From Bacillota bacterium (GTDB lineage Bacteria; Bacillota; Clostridia; Christensenellales; Borkfalkiaceae): DNA of 64,000 bases. Location of the stretch: NCBI GenBank assembly GCA_003343995.1, contig QAKE01000045.1, forward strand, positions 1 to 64,000, given 5' to 3'. Of this stretch, positions 36,405-44,992 are shown in pieces; within the stretch, counting starts at the first letter, position 1, and every line of letters begins with the position of its first letter. Under the pieces are notes generated by a model, which made no database searches, was not told the origin of the DNA, and saw nothing but the letters and a program-made list of their open reading frames with translations. The position numbers and the translations under genes are program-made.

Positions 36405-37586
36405 TCACTCCTTTATATCGTTTTTATTTCTTTCGGCGTTCAATCCGTCGAAAATATGCGCGTATTTGACGGCGCAAAAGCGCTTGTCGCCCTTGATCTG
36501 CAAAATGCGGTTGCCGTAATAAAAATTGAACTTCTTTTTTCCGACCATCGTCAGCGCGACGATGTCCTTCAAGGGATAAACTTGCTCCGCCGCGCCGCCG
36601 GTAACGTAAAGGTTGTCCTTATCGATGGCGACGCCGCTGCCGTCGAGCTTCTTCTTTCGCTTGAACTTGATGCTCTCCCGAAACAATACCCCCTCGTCGG
36701 AAACCCGCTCACCCGCGAGCACCCGCGCGGCGATTTCCTTTTTCTCCCACTCGAACCACTCTAAAATCCGGCGGTATCCGGCGATCGGCGGGGAAATCTT
36801 CATATCCTCGGTATATTCCGCCGACGTGCCGCACTCGGCGCACCGAAAATGCGTTTTATGCGAAACGAAGGTGGAAACGCCCCCGCATTCGGGGCAGAGA
36901 TAAAGCGCGCGCTCGATATATTCCGCGCGGCGGCGGCTTTTGTAGCGTTCGCCGGAAAGCGCGTCGTTGACGTCGAGCTCCTTTTTGATGAGGGCGAAAA
37001 GCTCTTCCACGCTCATCGCCGCGTATTCTTCCGGCTGAACTACGCGCTTGACGAACCCGACGTATTTCGTGCCGCGGCGGATTTTGCCGCCCCAGCGCGG
37101 ATCGGTGCCGTACCCGCCGCAGAGATTATACAAAACGAGGGGCACTTTGGAAACCTTGACCAACTTTGCGATGGAATCGCCCATTTCCCACTGCCCGCCG
37201 CTGAGCGTGCGGTTGCCTTCGGGAAAAACGCCCACCGCGCCGCCCTCCCTCAGCACGCGCAGCGCGTCCTTCACCGCCTGCAGATCGGTGAGCGATTTGC
37301 TTTTGGGAATGGGCGCGACGAGATATTCGATGATCGGCGAAACCTTCAGATTGAAAATATCGTCGGAAGCGAAAAAATAAATCTGAAACCGAAAGGATTT
37401 GGACACCCAGAAGGGATCCATGGACGCCTGATGGTTGGACAGTATGAGATACGGTCCCTTAGGCAGGTCCGACTTGATCGGCTTATAGCGATATTTGATG
37501 CGCATGATCGGCGCAAGCGCCACCCGCAAAAAAGCGTATACGCGGGCATGGCGTTTTTTTACCCAGATATTCTTTTTCTTCTTCAC
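36405..37586 (-). CDS. PlsC-type acyltransferase fused to a zinc ribbon
   Basis: The 393-residue protein begins with a 1-acylglycerol-3-phosphate acyltransferase domain. The catalytic motif NHQASMD (HxxxxD) is near residue 53 and the VFPEGNRTL motif near residue 118. After about residue 225 it has a four-cysteine zinc ribbon (CPECGG ... CAECGT, near 236-263), then a beta-rich tail (to 393) with KFKRKKKLDG and YPLKDIVAL. Typical PlsC proteins end at about 240 residues; the ribbon and tail are extra and unassigned. Probable role: second acylation in phosphatidate synthesis, perhaps regulated through the tail. Confidence 0.82.
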   Translation of the reverse strand: MKKKKNIWVKKRHARVYAFLRVALAPIMRIKYRYKPIKSDLPKGPYLILSNHQASMDPFWVSKSFRFQIYFFASDDIFNLKVSPIIEYLVAPIPKSKSLTDLQAVKDALRVLREGGAVGVFPEGNRTLSGGQWEMGDSIAKLVKVSKVPLVLYNLCGGYGTDPRWGGKIRRGTKYVGFVKRVVQPEEYAAMSVEELFALIKKELDVNDALSGERYKSRRRAEYIERALYLCPECGGVSTFVSHKTHFRCAECGTSAEYTEDMKISPPIAGYRRILEWFEWEKKEIAARVLAGERVSDEGVLFRESIKFKRKKKLDGSGVAIDKDNLYVTGGAAEQVYPLKDIVALTMVGKKKFNFYYGNRILQIKGDKRFCAVKYAHIFDGLNAERNKNDIKE

Positions 37587-37599
37587 GCGTCCTCCGCCG

Positions 37600-37636
37600 T
37601 TAAAAATATAGCGAAGAGTAACGTGTTACTCTTCGC
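37600..37636 (-). terminator. Terminator after folA
   Basis: A perfect 12-bp stem GCGAAGAGTAAC / GTTACTCTTCGC (37636-37611) on the minus strand, followed by TATATTTTTA. Confidence 0.8.
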
Positions 37637-37725
37637 CCCCTTGTTTAACGTAGTAAAACAAAATCCTCGTATATTTTAACAAAAACGCCGCGGTTTGTCA
37701 ACCGTTGCGCGCCGTAAGGCGAAAA

Positions 37726-38226
37726 TTAAAGCGGTTTTGCCGCCCGATTGCGGTAAGTCGTAAACCGAAAACGGTATCCGTTGCTCTCGTCCGCTTCGCT
37801 CTCGTACACGAGGCGGAAATCTTCCCGCCCGTCGAGATCGGGGAAAAACGCGTCGGCGCCGCCGTCCGCATAGATTTTCGTCACGTAGATTTCCTCGCAG
37901 TAATCGAGCAGCTCGGCGTACACCCGCGCGCCGCCGACGACGAAGATATCCCCCTCCGTTCCCCGCAAAAACGCCTTCAGCTCCTCCTCGGAAGAAACGC
38001 ACACGCACCCTTCCCGTTCTTTTTTATCGGAGGAAAGCACCACGTTGACGCGGTTTTTCAGCGGCTTGCCCTCGGGAAAGCTTTCCAGCGTCTTACGCCC
38101 CATCACCACCGTTTTGCCCGACGTGGTTTTGCGGAAAAACGCCATATCCTTCGGCACGGAAAAAAGCAATTTTCCGTCCCTGCCGATGCCCCACTTTTCA
38201 TCGACGGCGACGATAGCCCTTATCAT
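37726..38226 (-). CDS. folA: Dihydrofolate reductase
   Basis: The 166-residue protein reduces dihydrofolate to THF with NADPH. It begins MIRAIVAVDEKWGIGRDGKL (family N-terminus) and has KTVVMGRKTLESFPEGKPLKNRVNVVLS, given here by its parts VVMGRKTLESFP and NRVNVVLS, and the dinucleotide segment IFVVGGARVYAELL. It overlaps the thyA stop by 4 bases, so the dihydrofolate released by ThyA is recycled by a coupled product. Confidence 0.96.
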   Translation of the reverse strand: MIRAIVAVDEKWGIGRDGKLLFSVPKDMAFFRKTTSGKTVVMGRKTLESFPEGKPLKNRVNVVLSSDKKEREGCVCVSSEEELKAFLRGTEGDIFVVGGARVYAELLDYCEEIYVTKIYADGGADAFFPDLDGREDFRLVYESEADESNGYRFRFTTYRNRAAKPL

Positions 38227-39053
38227 ATCGCCACCTCGATTTTCTCTTCCAGCTTGTTGTATTCGTAGCCTTCCAGCGCGAAATCCTCCACCGTAAAGGC
38301 GTAAAAATCCTCAATTTCGGGGTTCATGACGAACTTGGGCGCGGGGAAGGTCGGCTTTTTCAGCAATTTTTCCACGATGGGAACGTGCCTGTCGTAAAGG
38401 TGCGCGTCGGCGATGACGTGCACCAGCTCCCCCGCCTTAAGATGGGATACCTGCGCCAGCATGTGGAGCAGAACGGCGTATTGCACCACGTTCCAGTTGT
38501 TCGCCGTCAGCACGTCGTTGCTCCTCTGGTTCAGAATACCGTTCAACACGTTCCCCGTCACGTTAAAGGTCATCGAATAGGCGCAGGGATAGAGGTTCAT
38601 TTCGTGCAGATCCTCGAAATTGTAGATATTCGTCATGATGCGGCGGGAGGAGGGATTGTGCTTCAAATCGAACAGCACCCTGTCCACCTGATCGAATTCC
38701 CCCTCCTTGTAAATGCTCTTTTTCGCCAGCTGATAGCCGTACGCCTTGCCGATCGAGCCGCTTTCGTCCGCCCAGCTGTCCCAGATATGCGAGTTTAGAT
38801 CGTGAATATTGTTGGATTTTTTCTGCCAGATCCACAGAATTTCGTCGATACAGCTTTTGAACGCCGTGCGGCGATAGGTTAAAATGGGAAATTCTCTTTG
38901 CAAATCGTAACGGTTTACGATGCCGAACTTTTTCACCGTGTGCGCGGGCGTGCCGTCCTCCCAATGCGGGCGGACGGGCAAATCTTTATCGGAAAAGCCG
39001 CTCTCGATGATTTCCCTGCAGGTATTTTTAAAAATGGTATCCGCTAAGCTCAT
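38223..39053 (-). CDS. thyA: Thymidylate synthase (ThyA type)
   Basis: The 276-residue protein methylates dUMP to dTMP using methylene-THF. The catalytic segment reads MNLYPCAYSMTFNV with the active-site cysteine; QRSNDVLTANNWNVVQYAVLL follows. It is the ThyA rather than the flavin-dependent ThyX type, consistent with the paired folA. The first 35 residues are typical of Bacillus-like enzymes. Co-transcribed between the SDR gene and folA. Confidence 0.96.
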   Translation of the reverse strand: MSLADTIFKNTCREIIESGFSDKDLPVRPHWEDGTPAHTVKKFGIVNRYDLQREFPILTYRRTAFKSCIDEILWIWQKKSNNIHDLNSHIWDSWADESGSIGKAYGYQLAKKSIYKEGEFDQVDRVLFDLKHNPSSRRIMTNIYNFEDLHEMNLYPCAYSMTFNVTGNVLNGILNQRSNDVLTANNWNVVQYAVLLHMLAQVSHLKAGELVHVIADAHLYDRHVPIVEKLLKKPTFPAPKFVMNPEIEDFYAFTVEDFALEGYEYNKLEEKIEVAI

Positions 39054-39068
39054 ATTGCCTCCCCCGCG

Positions 39069-39854
39069 TTAAAACGCGTCCTTCGTCTGTTTTTTCCACC
39101 GGTGCGCGATAAAGCGCATGCTCAGCGCGCGCGGCGTGATCTTCATGACGAAATTTAAAAATTTATTGAAAAAACCGGGGATGAAAACCGCCTTGTTTTT
39201 TTGAACCGCCTTCAAGCTCTTTTCCGCCACGTACGCCGGAGATTTTGCCGAAAGTTTCCCCCAAAGCCCCTGATTTTCGATATCCTTCACGATGTCGGGA
39301 CGGGTGGGCACGCCGCCGGGCAAAACGGCGGTTACCCGTACACGCCCCTTAAGTTCCAGACGGAGCGCGGTAAAAAAGGAGGTGAGCGCGCCCTTCGTTG
39401 CGCTGTAAAGCGCGAAGTACGGCATGGGCGTTACCCCCGACATGCTGGAAATCGCCACGATTTCCTTCATCGGCGCGCCGCGCTTAAGCAGTGCGTGCGT
39501 TAAGGATATAGTCGCTTCCACGTTCACGCGGATCTGAAAGATCGCCTTTTCCTCGGTATAGTCCTCGAAGGGCTTTTGAATATCCACGCCCGCAACGTGG
39601 ATAACCCGCTCGAACGCCGCGCCCGCGGCGTCCGCGGCGGCGAGCAGGCTTTTCCTGTCCGCCTCGTCGGTCAGCTGACAGGCGCGCGTTAAAATGCTGA
39701 CGGACGGGTTTATGCCCGCCAGCTCTTCTTTTAACGCCGTCAGTTTTTCGTCGCTGCGCCCCGTGAGGAACAGATCGCAGCCGTTTTCCGCACACTTTTG
39801 CGCAAACGCCTTGCCGATGCCCCCCGTCGCGCCGGAAATAAATGTATATGCCAT
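39069..39854 (-). CDS. Short-chain dehydrogenase/reductase
   Basis: The 261-residue protein is a classical SDR: coenzyme motif SGATGGIGKAFA (residues 7-18), NVEATISLTHALL (conserved Asn), AISSMSGVTPMPYFALYSATKGALTSF with catalytic Ser and the YxxxK pair (Y-S-A-T-K). This motif is given by its parts AISSMSGV and YSATKGAL. The C-terminus is basic (RFIAHRWKKQTK). The substrate is unknown. It is the first gene of the SDR-thyA-folA unit. Confidence 0.9.
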   Translation of the reverse strand: MAYTFISGATGGIGKAFAQKCAENGCDLFLTGRSDEKLTALKEELAGINPSVSILTRACQLTDEADRKSLLAAADAAGAAFERVIHVAGVDIQKPFEDYTEEKAIFQIRVNVEATISLTHALLKRGAPMKEIVAISSMSGVTPMPYFALYSATKGALTSFFTALRLELKGRVRVTAVLPGGVPTRPDIVKDIENQGLWGKLSAKSPAYVAEKSLKAVQKNKAVFIPGFFNKFLNFVMKITPRALSMRFIAHRWKKQTKDAF

Positions 39855-39919
39855 GTTTTTATTATACCAAATTATCTTTTAAATGTCGAAGGATTTTACC
39901 ATCAAGTTAAAAATGGCTG

Positions 39920-39948
39920 TTGACAGCGTTTAACGCATATGCTATAAT
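39920..39948 (+). promoter_or_regulatory. Promoter with dyad upstream of the decayed Xre gene
   Basis: Perfect TTGACA (39920-39925) and TATAAT (39943-39948), spacer 17. A dyad GCGTT-T-AACGC (39926-39936) lies right after the -35 box and resembles a repressor operator that has outlived its gene. Confidence 0.8.
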
Positions 39949-39976
39949 GGCAACGATATATAAAGGAGATTTATTT

Positions 39977-40124
39977 ATGGCAAACACGAAAGTCGGCAAA
40001 CGGATAGCGGAACTGCGTTCGGAGCGCAATCTCACGCAAAGGCAGCTCGCCGCGGCGACGGAGGACAAACAAGACGTGGTCACCTACACCTCCAAATACC
40101 CGCCGAAATCGAGATATTAGCCCC
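39977..40124 (+). pseudogene. Frameshifted remnant of an Xre/Cro-CI repressor
   Basis: ATG 39977 with an AAAGGAG site begins VGKRIAELRSERNLTQRQLAAATEDKQ, a normal first half of an Xre domain. The next residues read ...YTSKYPPKSRY and stop at 40120. Reading one base further gives PPEIEILAP, the usual 'KYPPEIEIL' end of the Xre helix pair, so a single-base shift near 40102-40106 has broken the gene. A region between the two halves is also shorter or altered. The promoter and ribosome site still look intact. No protein of this reading is likely to bind DNA. Confidence 0.72.
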
Positions 40125-40127
40125 CTT

Positions 40128-40154
40128 ACGCCCGCAAAAACGCGGGCGTTTTTT
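40128..40154 (+). terminator. Terminator after the Xre remnant
   Basis: The stem acgcccgc / gcgggcgt is followed by TTTTTT. Confidence 0.87.
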
Positions 40155-40193
40155 CACTCAAAATTTCTTTGCGCCGAAAAAACGCGGTCGCTA

Positions 40194-40222
40194 TTGACAT
40201 TCGGGGAGAGCATTGATATAAT
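40194..40222 (+). promoter_or_regulatory. Promoter of the Xre-membrane fusion gene
   Basis: TTGACA (40194-40199), 17-base spacer, TATAAT (40217-40222). Confidence 0.85.
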
Positions 40223-40251
40223 TAAAGAAATTAAAAAAGGGGGGGTACGAG

Positions 40252-41910
40252 ATGCAGCATTCCATCGGCGCAAAAATAACGGAACTCAGAGAAAAGCATC
40301 ATTTAACGCAAGCGCAGCTCGCAGACCGTCTGCACTTTACCCATCAAACCATTTCCAACTGGGAGCGCGGCGTTTCCTCGCCCGATATCGAAACCGTGGC
40401 GAAACTCGCGGAGTTTTTCAACGTTTCCGCAGACGAGCTTTTATTCGGCAAGCCGAAAACGCAGCCCGCGCCCCCGCCCAAACCGAAAAAAACATACCGC
40501 CACATGGCGAGCGAACCAACCGGCGCGGCATACGCGCTGAAAATACTTTTACGCGTGTTTACCGGCCTCACGGTCGCGGAGATCGTTTTTTCCTTTTTAA
40601 CCCTCTTCTTTCCCGCTTTTGCGGTATTCATCGGGCTGATCCCCGCGCTGATCGTCACTTTCGGGTGGGTGGGCATTTATATCGCGGTGCTCGTGCTGTT
40701 TTTGTTTGCAAAAGAATTTTCCGACAGCCGATCGGCGAAGCTCTGTTTTTTCCTCAGCATCGCCGTATACGCCGTCGTGCAGATCGTCCGTATCGCGCAC
40801 TTAACGGCGATCGTTTCCGCCTCCGACGCCGACGCGCTGAACAAATTTACCGTCTTTTACAACATTCTCACTCTTACGGGGCTGGCGGCGATCGTTTATT
40901 CCGCGCCCCACGTATTCAAACAAAGCGAAAACGAATCCGACATCTCCGCCGCGCGCAAAAAATACTTTTCCGCCGCAACGGGAAACCTTGCATGCACCGC
41001 GGCTTCCGCGCTGTTCGCGGCAGTGGAAGCGATGACGGTCTTTTTCGACGCCGTATCGTTGATTTTGACGGTTTACGGGCTTTATGCGCTCAGCCGCTGC
41101 ACGGCGGATAAAACCCGCCTCGTATCCTACTCGTCCACCCGCCCGCCGCAGGAAGTCTGGCTGCAAGACCGAGAAGAAAAAGCCGCGCCCGCCGTCAACG
41201 CGGAAGCGGCGGCCATCGCCTGCGCGGAACGCATGCGCGCGGCGGAAATTGCCAATCTCTCCGCGGAAAAGGCACAACAAACTCCCGCGCCGCGCGTTTT
41301 TGAAAACCGTACGAAAACCATACGCATCGAGCAGGAGCGCGTGCCGCCGCAGGCGCTTTGGATCACATTCGGCGCATACGTTTTCTTCACCTACATCTTT
41401 CCGCCGACCGGCGTATTCAACGTAATCCTTCTTTCCGCCGCGATATGCGCGCCCTACCTCGCGCTGACGGTATTATTCGCCTTGGCGAAAGAAAGCGTAT
41501 GGCAGCCGCTCGCCTATCTTTGCATCGCCGTTGCCGCAGCCGCCGCGGTAAGCACCGTCTTTTGCTTCTGCGACAGTTTGATCACCTCCCGCGAGCCGAC
41601 GGCGATGTTCCCTTACGTTCTGCTCGCCGTGCCTGTTTGTTTGAATTTTTGTTTCGTTTTCGGCGCGTCGCTGTGCTTCCGCGGCATGGCGGAATCGAAA
41701 AAACGCAATATTGCGGTTTCTTTAATTTTGGCGGCTTTATCCGTCGGCATCCTCGTTTTGTTTCTCATTCTCGCGTACGATCCCAACTCCGATCCCGCCG
41801 TAGTGCTCCTCGATCATTGGGCGAACGGCGCGGTTTTAAGTATTCTGCTCTTCGTCAAAAAGCAGTATACGAAATGCATAACGCGGGAAATCGGGCAAAC
41901 ACGGATTTGA
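40252..41910 (+). CDS. Xre-headed polytopic membrane protein
   Basis: The 552-residue protein begins with a full Xre DNA-binding domain (about 1-68: ITELREKHHLTQAQLADRL, FTHQTISNWERGVSSP). A Pro/Lys linker (about 70-85) leads to a large membrane part with about ten helices in two blocks (about 100-280 and 365-550), separated by an Ala/Glu-rich soluble loop. A DNA-binding head on a membrane body suggests a membrane-tethered sensor or repressor; such proteins are common in Firmicutes but their signals are unknown. Start ATG 40252 is preceded by a GGGGG run serving as a ribosome site. Confidence 0.82.
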   Translation: MQHSIGAKITELREKHHLTQAQLADRLHFTHQTISNWERGVSSPDIETVAKLAEFFNVSADELLFGKPKTQPAPPPKPKKTYRHMASEPTGAAYALKILLRVFTGLTVAEIVFSFLTLFFPAFAVFIGLIPALIVTFGWVGIYIAVLVLFLFAKEFSDSRSAKLCFFLSIAVYAVVQIVRIAHLTAIVSASDADALNKFTVFYNILTLTGLAAIVYSAPHVFKQSENESDISAARKKYFSAATGNLACTAASALFAAVEAMTVFFDAVSLILTVYGLYALSRCTADKTRLVSYSSTRPPQEVWLQDREEKAAPAVNAEAAAIACAERMRAAEIANLSAEKAQQTPAPRVFENRTKTIRIEQERVPPQALWITFGAYVFFTYIFPPTGVFNVILLSAAICAPYLALTVLFALAKESVWQPLAYLCIAVAAAAAVSTVFCFCDSLITSREPTAMFPYVLLAVPVCLNFCFVFGASLCFRGMAESKKRNIAVSLILAALSVGILVLFLILAYDPNSDPAVVLLDHWANGAVLSILLFVKKQYTKCITREIGQTRI

Positions 41911-41932
41911 CGCCCGTTTTTAAAAAACCTTA

Positions 41933-41961
41933 TTGACAAACCGCCGCCGACGGGTTATAAT
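41933..41961 (+). promoter_or_regulatory. Promoter of the small membrane protein gene
   Basis: TTGACA (41933-41938), 17-base spacer, TATAAT (41956-41961). It lies 22 bases past the preceding stop codon, so the two genes are transcribed separately. Confidence 0.87.
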
Positions 41962-41983
41962 AAAAACAAAAGGCGGTGAAAAC

Positions 41984-42580
41984 ATGGCGGAAAAAGCCGA
42001 AAACGGCAACAAATCACCCCGCGCGGTGCGCGCGTTCAAGCGCTGGAAAATCGCGCTCCTTTCCCTCGCGCTCGTCGACTGCGCGTGCCTTGTCGCCTTC
42101 CCCTTGAACCGCCCGTATTTTTTCACGATATTCGAATACGTAATCGGCGGCGCGACCTTGATCGCCTATATCCTGTTCCTCACCGTGAAACAGACGGTGC
42201 AATGCCTGCCGATAAAATGGATGTTTTTCATCTTCGTCGCCACGAGCGGGGTTTTCGCCGTGCTCATGCAAGTATGCGGCGGCGCGGGCGAACGATCGGG
42301 CACGATGCTGTACGCGGCGTACGCGTTTACGCACACGGCGTACTATCTGCTCGCGCTGTACCTCTTCGTGCCGAAGGAGGGCGCGCGGATTTTAAGAATC
42401 TGCTATCTGCTCCTCGCCGCCGCGCTCGCGTGCACCTACGCCGCGGAAATCGGTATGCTGTTCGTACAGGACGCCTTTTTTCACGAGGGACTTTTGAAAT
42501 TCTGCATGATCGTGCAAACGCTGATCACGGAGGCGATGCTGTTTATTCTTGCGGCGGCGACGAAATATCGGAAAATTTAA
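41984..42580 (+). CDS. Hypothetical polytopic membrane protein
   Basis: The 198-residue protein from ATG 41984 (AGGCGG site) has a basic cytosolic N-terminus (about 1-20) and about six membrane helices. Not recognised. Similar helix count and composition to the preceding gene's first membrane block, but without the DNA-binding head. No catalytic motif seen. The gene has its own promoter and terminator, so it is a single-gene unit. Confidence 0.72.
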   Translation: MAEKAENGNKSPRAVRAFKRWKIALLSLALVDCACLVAFPLNRPYFFTIFEYVIGGATLIAYILFLTVKQTVQCLPIKWMFFIFVATSGVFAVLMQVCGGAGERSGTMLYAAYAFTHTAYYLLALYLFVPKEGARILRICYLLLAAALACTYAAEIGMLFVQDAFFHEGLLKFCMIVQTLITEAMLFILAAATKYRKI

Positions 42581-42588
42581 AAACACAA

Positions 42589-42620
42589 AGCGCGCGTTTT
42601 TGAAAAACGCGCGCGTTTTT
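42589..42620 (+). terminator. Terminator after the small membrane protein gene
   Basis: The stem gcgcgcgtttt / aaaacgcgcgc followed by GTTTTTATTTT. Close to the nfnB stop on the other strand. Confidence 0.85.
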
Positions 42621-42631
42621 ATTTTGCCGAT

Positions 42632-44017
42632 TTATCGATTTTTCAGCGCTTCGTCGATGGCGCCCGCCGCGGTTTTGCCCGCGCCCATCGCCAAAATCAC
42701 CGTTGCGGCGCCCGTCACGGCGTCGCCGCCGGCGTATACGCCCTTGCGGGAGGTCAAGCCGTTTTCGTCCACGATGATGCCGCCCCATTTTTCCGTTTCC
42801 AGCCCCTCCGTCGTCGATTTGATGAGGGGGTTGGGCGACGTGCCGATCGCCATGATCACGCAGTCGACGTCCAAAACGAAGTTGCTCCCTTCCTTTTCCA
42901 CCGGACGGCGGCGCCCCGATTCGTCCGGTTCGCCGAGCCCCATTTCCACACATTCGATACCGCAAACGAAGTCCTGTTCGTCCGCCAAAATTTTAACGGG
43001 ATTGTTGAGCAGTTTGAACACCACGCCCTCCTCCTTGGCGTGTTCCACTTCCTCCGCGCGGGCGGGCAGCTCCTTTTCCGAACGGCGGTAAACGATATAA
43101 ACGTTTTCCGCCCCCAGCCGCTTGGCGCAGCGCGCCGCGTCCATCGCCACGTTGCCGCCGCCCACGACGGCCACGCTCTTTGCATGCATGATGGGGGTAT
43201 CGCACTCTTCGCGGTAGGATTTCATCAGGTTTACGCGCGTTAAAAACTCGTTTGCGGAATACACGCCCTTGGCGTTTTCGCCGGAAATGTTCATAAACCG
43301 CGGCAATCCCGCGCCGCTGCCCACGAACACCGCCTCGTAGCCCATGCCGAACAGCTCGTCGATAGACAAGACTTTACCGATGACCATATTGGTTTCCACC
43401 TTTACGCCGAGGGCCTTTAAGGTGTCGATTTCCTTCTGCACGATGGATTTGGGCAGACGGAATTCGGGAATACCGTACACCAGCACGCCGCCGGCGGTAT
43501 GTAACGCCTCGAACACCGTAACGTCGTAGCCCTTTTTTGCCAGATCGCCGGCGCAGGTCAGTCCGCTGGGGCCGGAGCCGATGACGGCGACCTTATGCCC
43601 GTTGGCGGCGGGACGCACGGGCTGTTCTTTGCAATGCTCGTTGTGATAATCCGCCACGAACCGCTCCAATCTGCCGATGGCGACGGGCTCGCCCTTGATG
43701 CCGCGCACGCACTTCGCCTCGCACTGCGTTTCCTGCGGGCACACCCTTCCGCACACCGCGGGCAGGGAGCTCGATTCGGAAATGATTTTATACGCGCCCT
43801 CGAAATCGCGGGCGGCAACCCGCTGAATAAACGCGGGAATATCGATTTGCACGGGGCACCCGCCCACGCACGGCTTGTGCTTGCAATTCAAACAGCGCTC
43901 CGCTTCGTTCACCGCCTGCTCCTCGGTATAACCGAGGGCGACTTCCGAAAAGTTTTTATTTCTCTCGTCCGCGCTCTGCACGGGCATTTCGTTCTTTTTC
44001 AAAGACATGTTGGGCAT
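42632..44017 (-). CDS. nfnB: NfnB-type NADPH-binding subunit (GltA-like), NADH-dependent ferredoxin:NADP+ oxidoreductase
   Basis: The 461-residue protein has N-terminal ferredoxin-like cysteines (CLNCKHKPCVGGCPV and CGRVCPQETQCEAKC) for [4Fe-4S] clusters. Two FAD/NAD(P)H-binding folds follow: VAVIGSGPSGLTCAGDLA and VAVVGGGNVAMDAARCA. Alone this would be called glutamate synthase small subunit, but no large subunit is present. The gene begins 1 base after a gene for the partner flavoprotein, which marks the pair as Nfn: electron bifurcation between NADPH, NAD+ and ferredoxin in anaerobes. Confidence 0.9.
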   Translation of the reverse strand: MPNMSLKKNEMPVQSADERNKNFSEVALGYTEEQAVNEAERCLNCKHKPCVGGCPVQIDIPAFIQRVAARDFEGAYKIISESSSLPAVCGRVCPQETQCEAKCVRGIKGEPVAIGRLERFVADYHNEHCKEQPVRPAANGHKVAVIGSGPSGLTCAGDLAKKGYDVTVFEALHTAGGVLVYGIPEFRLPKSIVQKEIDTLKALGVKVETNMVIGKVLSIDELFGMGYEAVFVGSGAGLPRFMNISGENAKGVYSANEFLTRVNLMKSYREECDTPIMHAKSVAVVGGGNVAMDAARCAKRLGAENVYIVYRRSEKELPARAEEVEHAKEEGVVFKLLNNPVKILADEQDFVCGIECVEMGLGEPDESGRRRPVEKEGSNFVLDVDCVIMAIGTSPNPLIKSTTEGLETEKWGGIIVDENGLTSRKGVYAGGDAVTGAATVILAMGAGKTAAGAIDEALKNR

Positions 44018-44018
44018 G

Positions 44019-44861
44019 TTATTTTACCTCCTGTTTGAAGAGATTGCAGGTTTTTTCGTGCGCGCGGCGCTCGAAATCGCGGTACATCGCGGAGCGCTTC
44101 ATCGCCTCGTCGAAGTCCACCTCGTGCCCGTCGAAATCCGGCCCGTCCACGCAGGCGAACTTGGTTTTTCCGCCGACGCTCAAACGGCAGCCGCCGCACA
44201 TCCCCGTGCCGTCGATCATGATCGGGTTCATGGAAACCACGGTTTTTACGCCGTACTCCTTGGTCAGCTTGCAGACGAATTTCATCATGACGAGGGGACC
44301 GATGGCGATAACTTCGTCGTATTTTTCCCCGCTCTCGATCAGCGCCTTCAGCGCGTCGGTCACAAGCCCCTTTTCGCCGTAACTGCCGTCGTCGGTGACG
44401 ACGACGTATCGATCGCTCACCGAACGAAACTCCTCTTCCAGAATGACGAGGTCCTTATTTCTGAACCCCACGACGGAATGCACCGCCGCGCCCAGCTCGT
44501 GCAGCTTTTTGGCGACGGGATAGGCGATGGCGCACCCCACGCCCCCGCCGATGACGGCGACCTTCTTCAGCCCGTCCAAATGCGACGGCGTGCCCAGCGG
44601 CCCGACGAAATCGTGTATATATTCCCCCTCTTTCAAGCGGTTGAGCTTTTCCGTCGTCGCCCCGACGATCTGGAAAATAATCGTCACCGTACCCTTATCG
44701 CGGTCGTAATCGGCGACGGTCAGTGGAATGCGTTCCCCCTCCGCGTCGGCGCGCAGAATGATAAACTGCCCCGCCTGCGCCTTCTTTGCGATGAGCGGCG
44801 CGTCCACCTCCATCAGCGTAACCGTAGGGTTGAGTTCTTTTTTCCTTACAATTTTATTCAT
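44019..44861 (-). CDS. nfnA: NfnA-type FAD/[2Fe-2S] subunit
   Basis: The 280-residue protein is of the dihydroorotate-dehydrogenase electron-transfer (PyrK-like) family: FAD site IPLTVADYD (the RxYS-type motif), NAD site VAVIGGGVGCAIAYPVAK, and a C-terminal [2Fe-2S] site MCGGCRLSVGGKTKFACVDG. With NfnB it forms the flavin-based bifurcating NADH-dependent reduced ferredoxin:NADP+ oxidoreductase, balancing NADPH for biosynthesis. First gene of the two-gene operon, from a promoter at 44931-44903. Confidence 0.9.
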   Translation of the reverse strand: MNKIVRKKELNPTVTLMEVDAPLIAKKAQAGQFIILRADAEGERIPLTVADYDRDKGTVTIIFQIVGATTEKLNRLKEGEYIHDFVGPLGTPSHLDGLKKVAVIGGGVGCAIAYPVAKKLHELGAAVHSVVGFRNKDLVILEEEFRSVSDRYVVVTDDGSYGEKGLVTDALKALIESGEKYDEVIAIGPLVMMKFVCKLTKEYGVKTVVSMNPIMIDGTGMCGGCRLSVGGKTKFACVDGPDFDGHEVDFDEAMKRSAMYRDFERRAHEKTCNLFKQEVK

Positions 44862-44902
44862 AGATTTTCTCCCATGGACAATAAATAATTTTCCCTTTTT
44901 CT

Positions 44903-44931
44903 ATTGTATAACAATTTTGTCCGATTTGCAA
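44903..44931 (-). promoter_or_regulatory. Promoter of nfnAB
   Basis: Minus strand TTGCAA (44931-44926), 17-base spacer, TACAAT (44908-44903). Confidence 0.7.
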
Positions 44932-44951
44932 TCTTTTTTTCGTCCGACGAT

Positions 44952-44983
44952 AAAAAAACGCCCTTCCGAAAATCCGAAAGGGC
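44952..44983 (-). terminator. Terminator after ybaK
   Basis: On the minus strand the stem GCCCTTTCGG / CCGGAAGGGC type (44983-44960) is followed by TTTTTTTA. Confidence 0.85.
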
Positions 44984-44992
44984 ATAATACGG

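Noticed and set aside
42632..44017. Glutamate synthase small subunit
   Set aside because: No large subunit nearby, and a PyrK-like partner lies 1 base away, the NfnAB arrangement.
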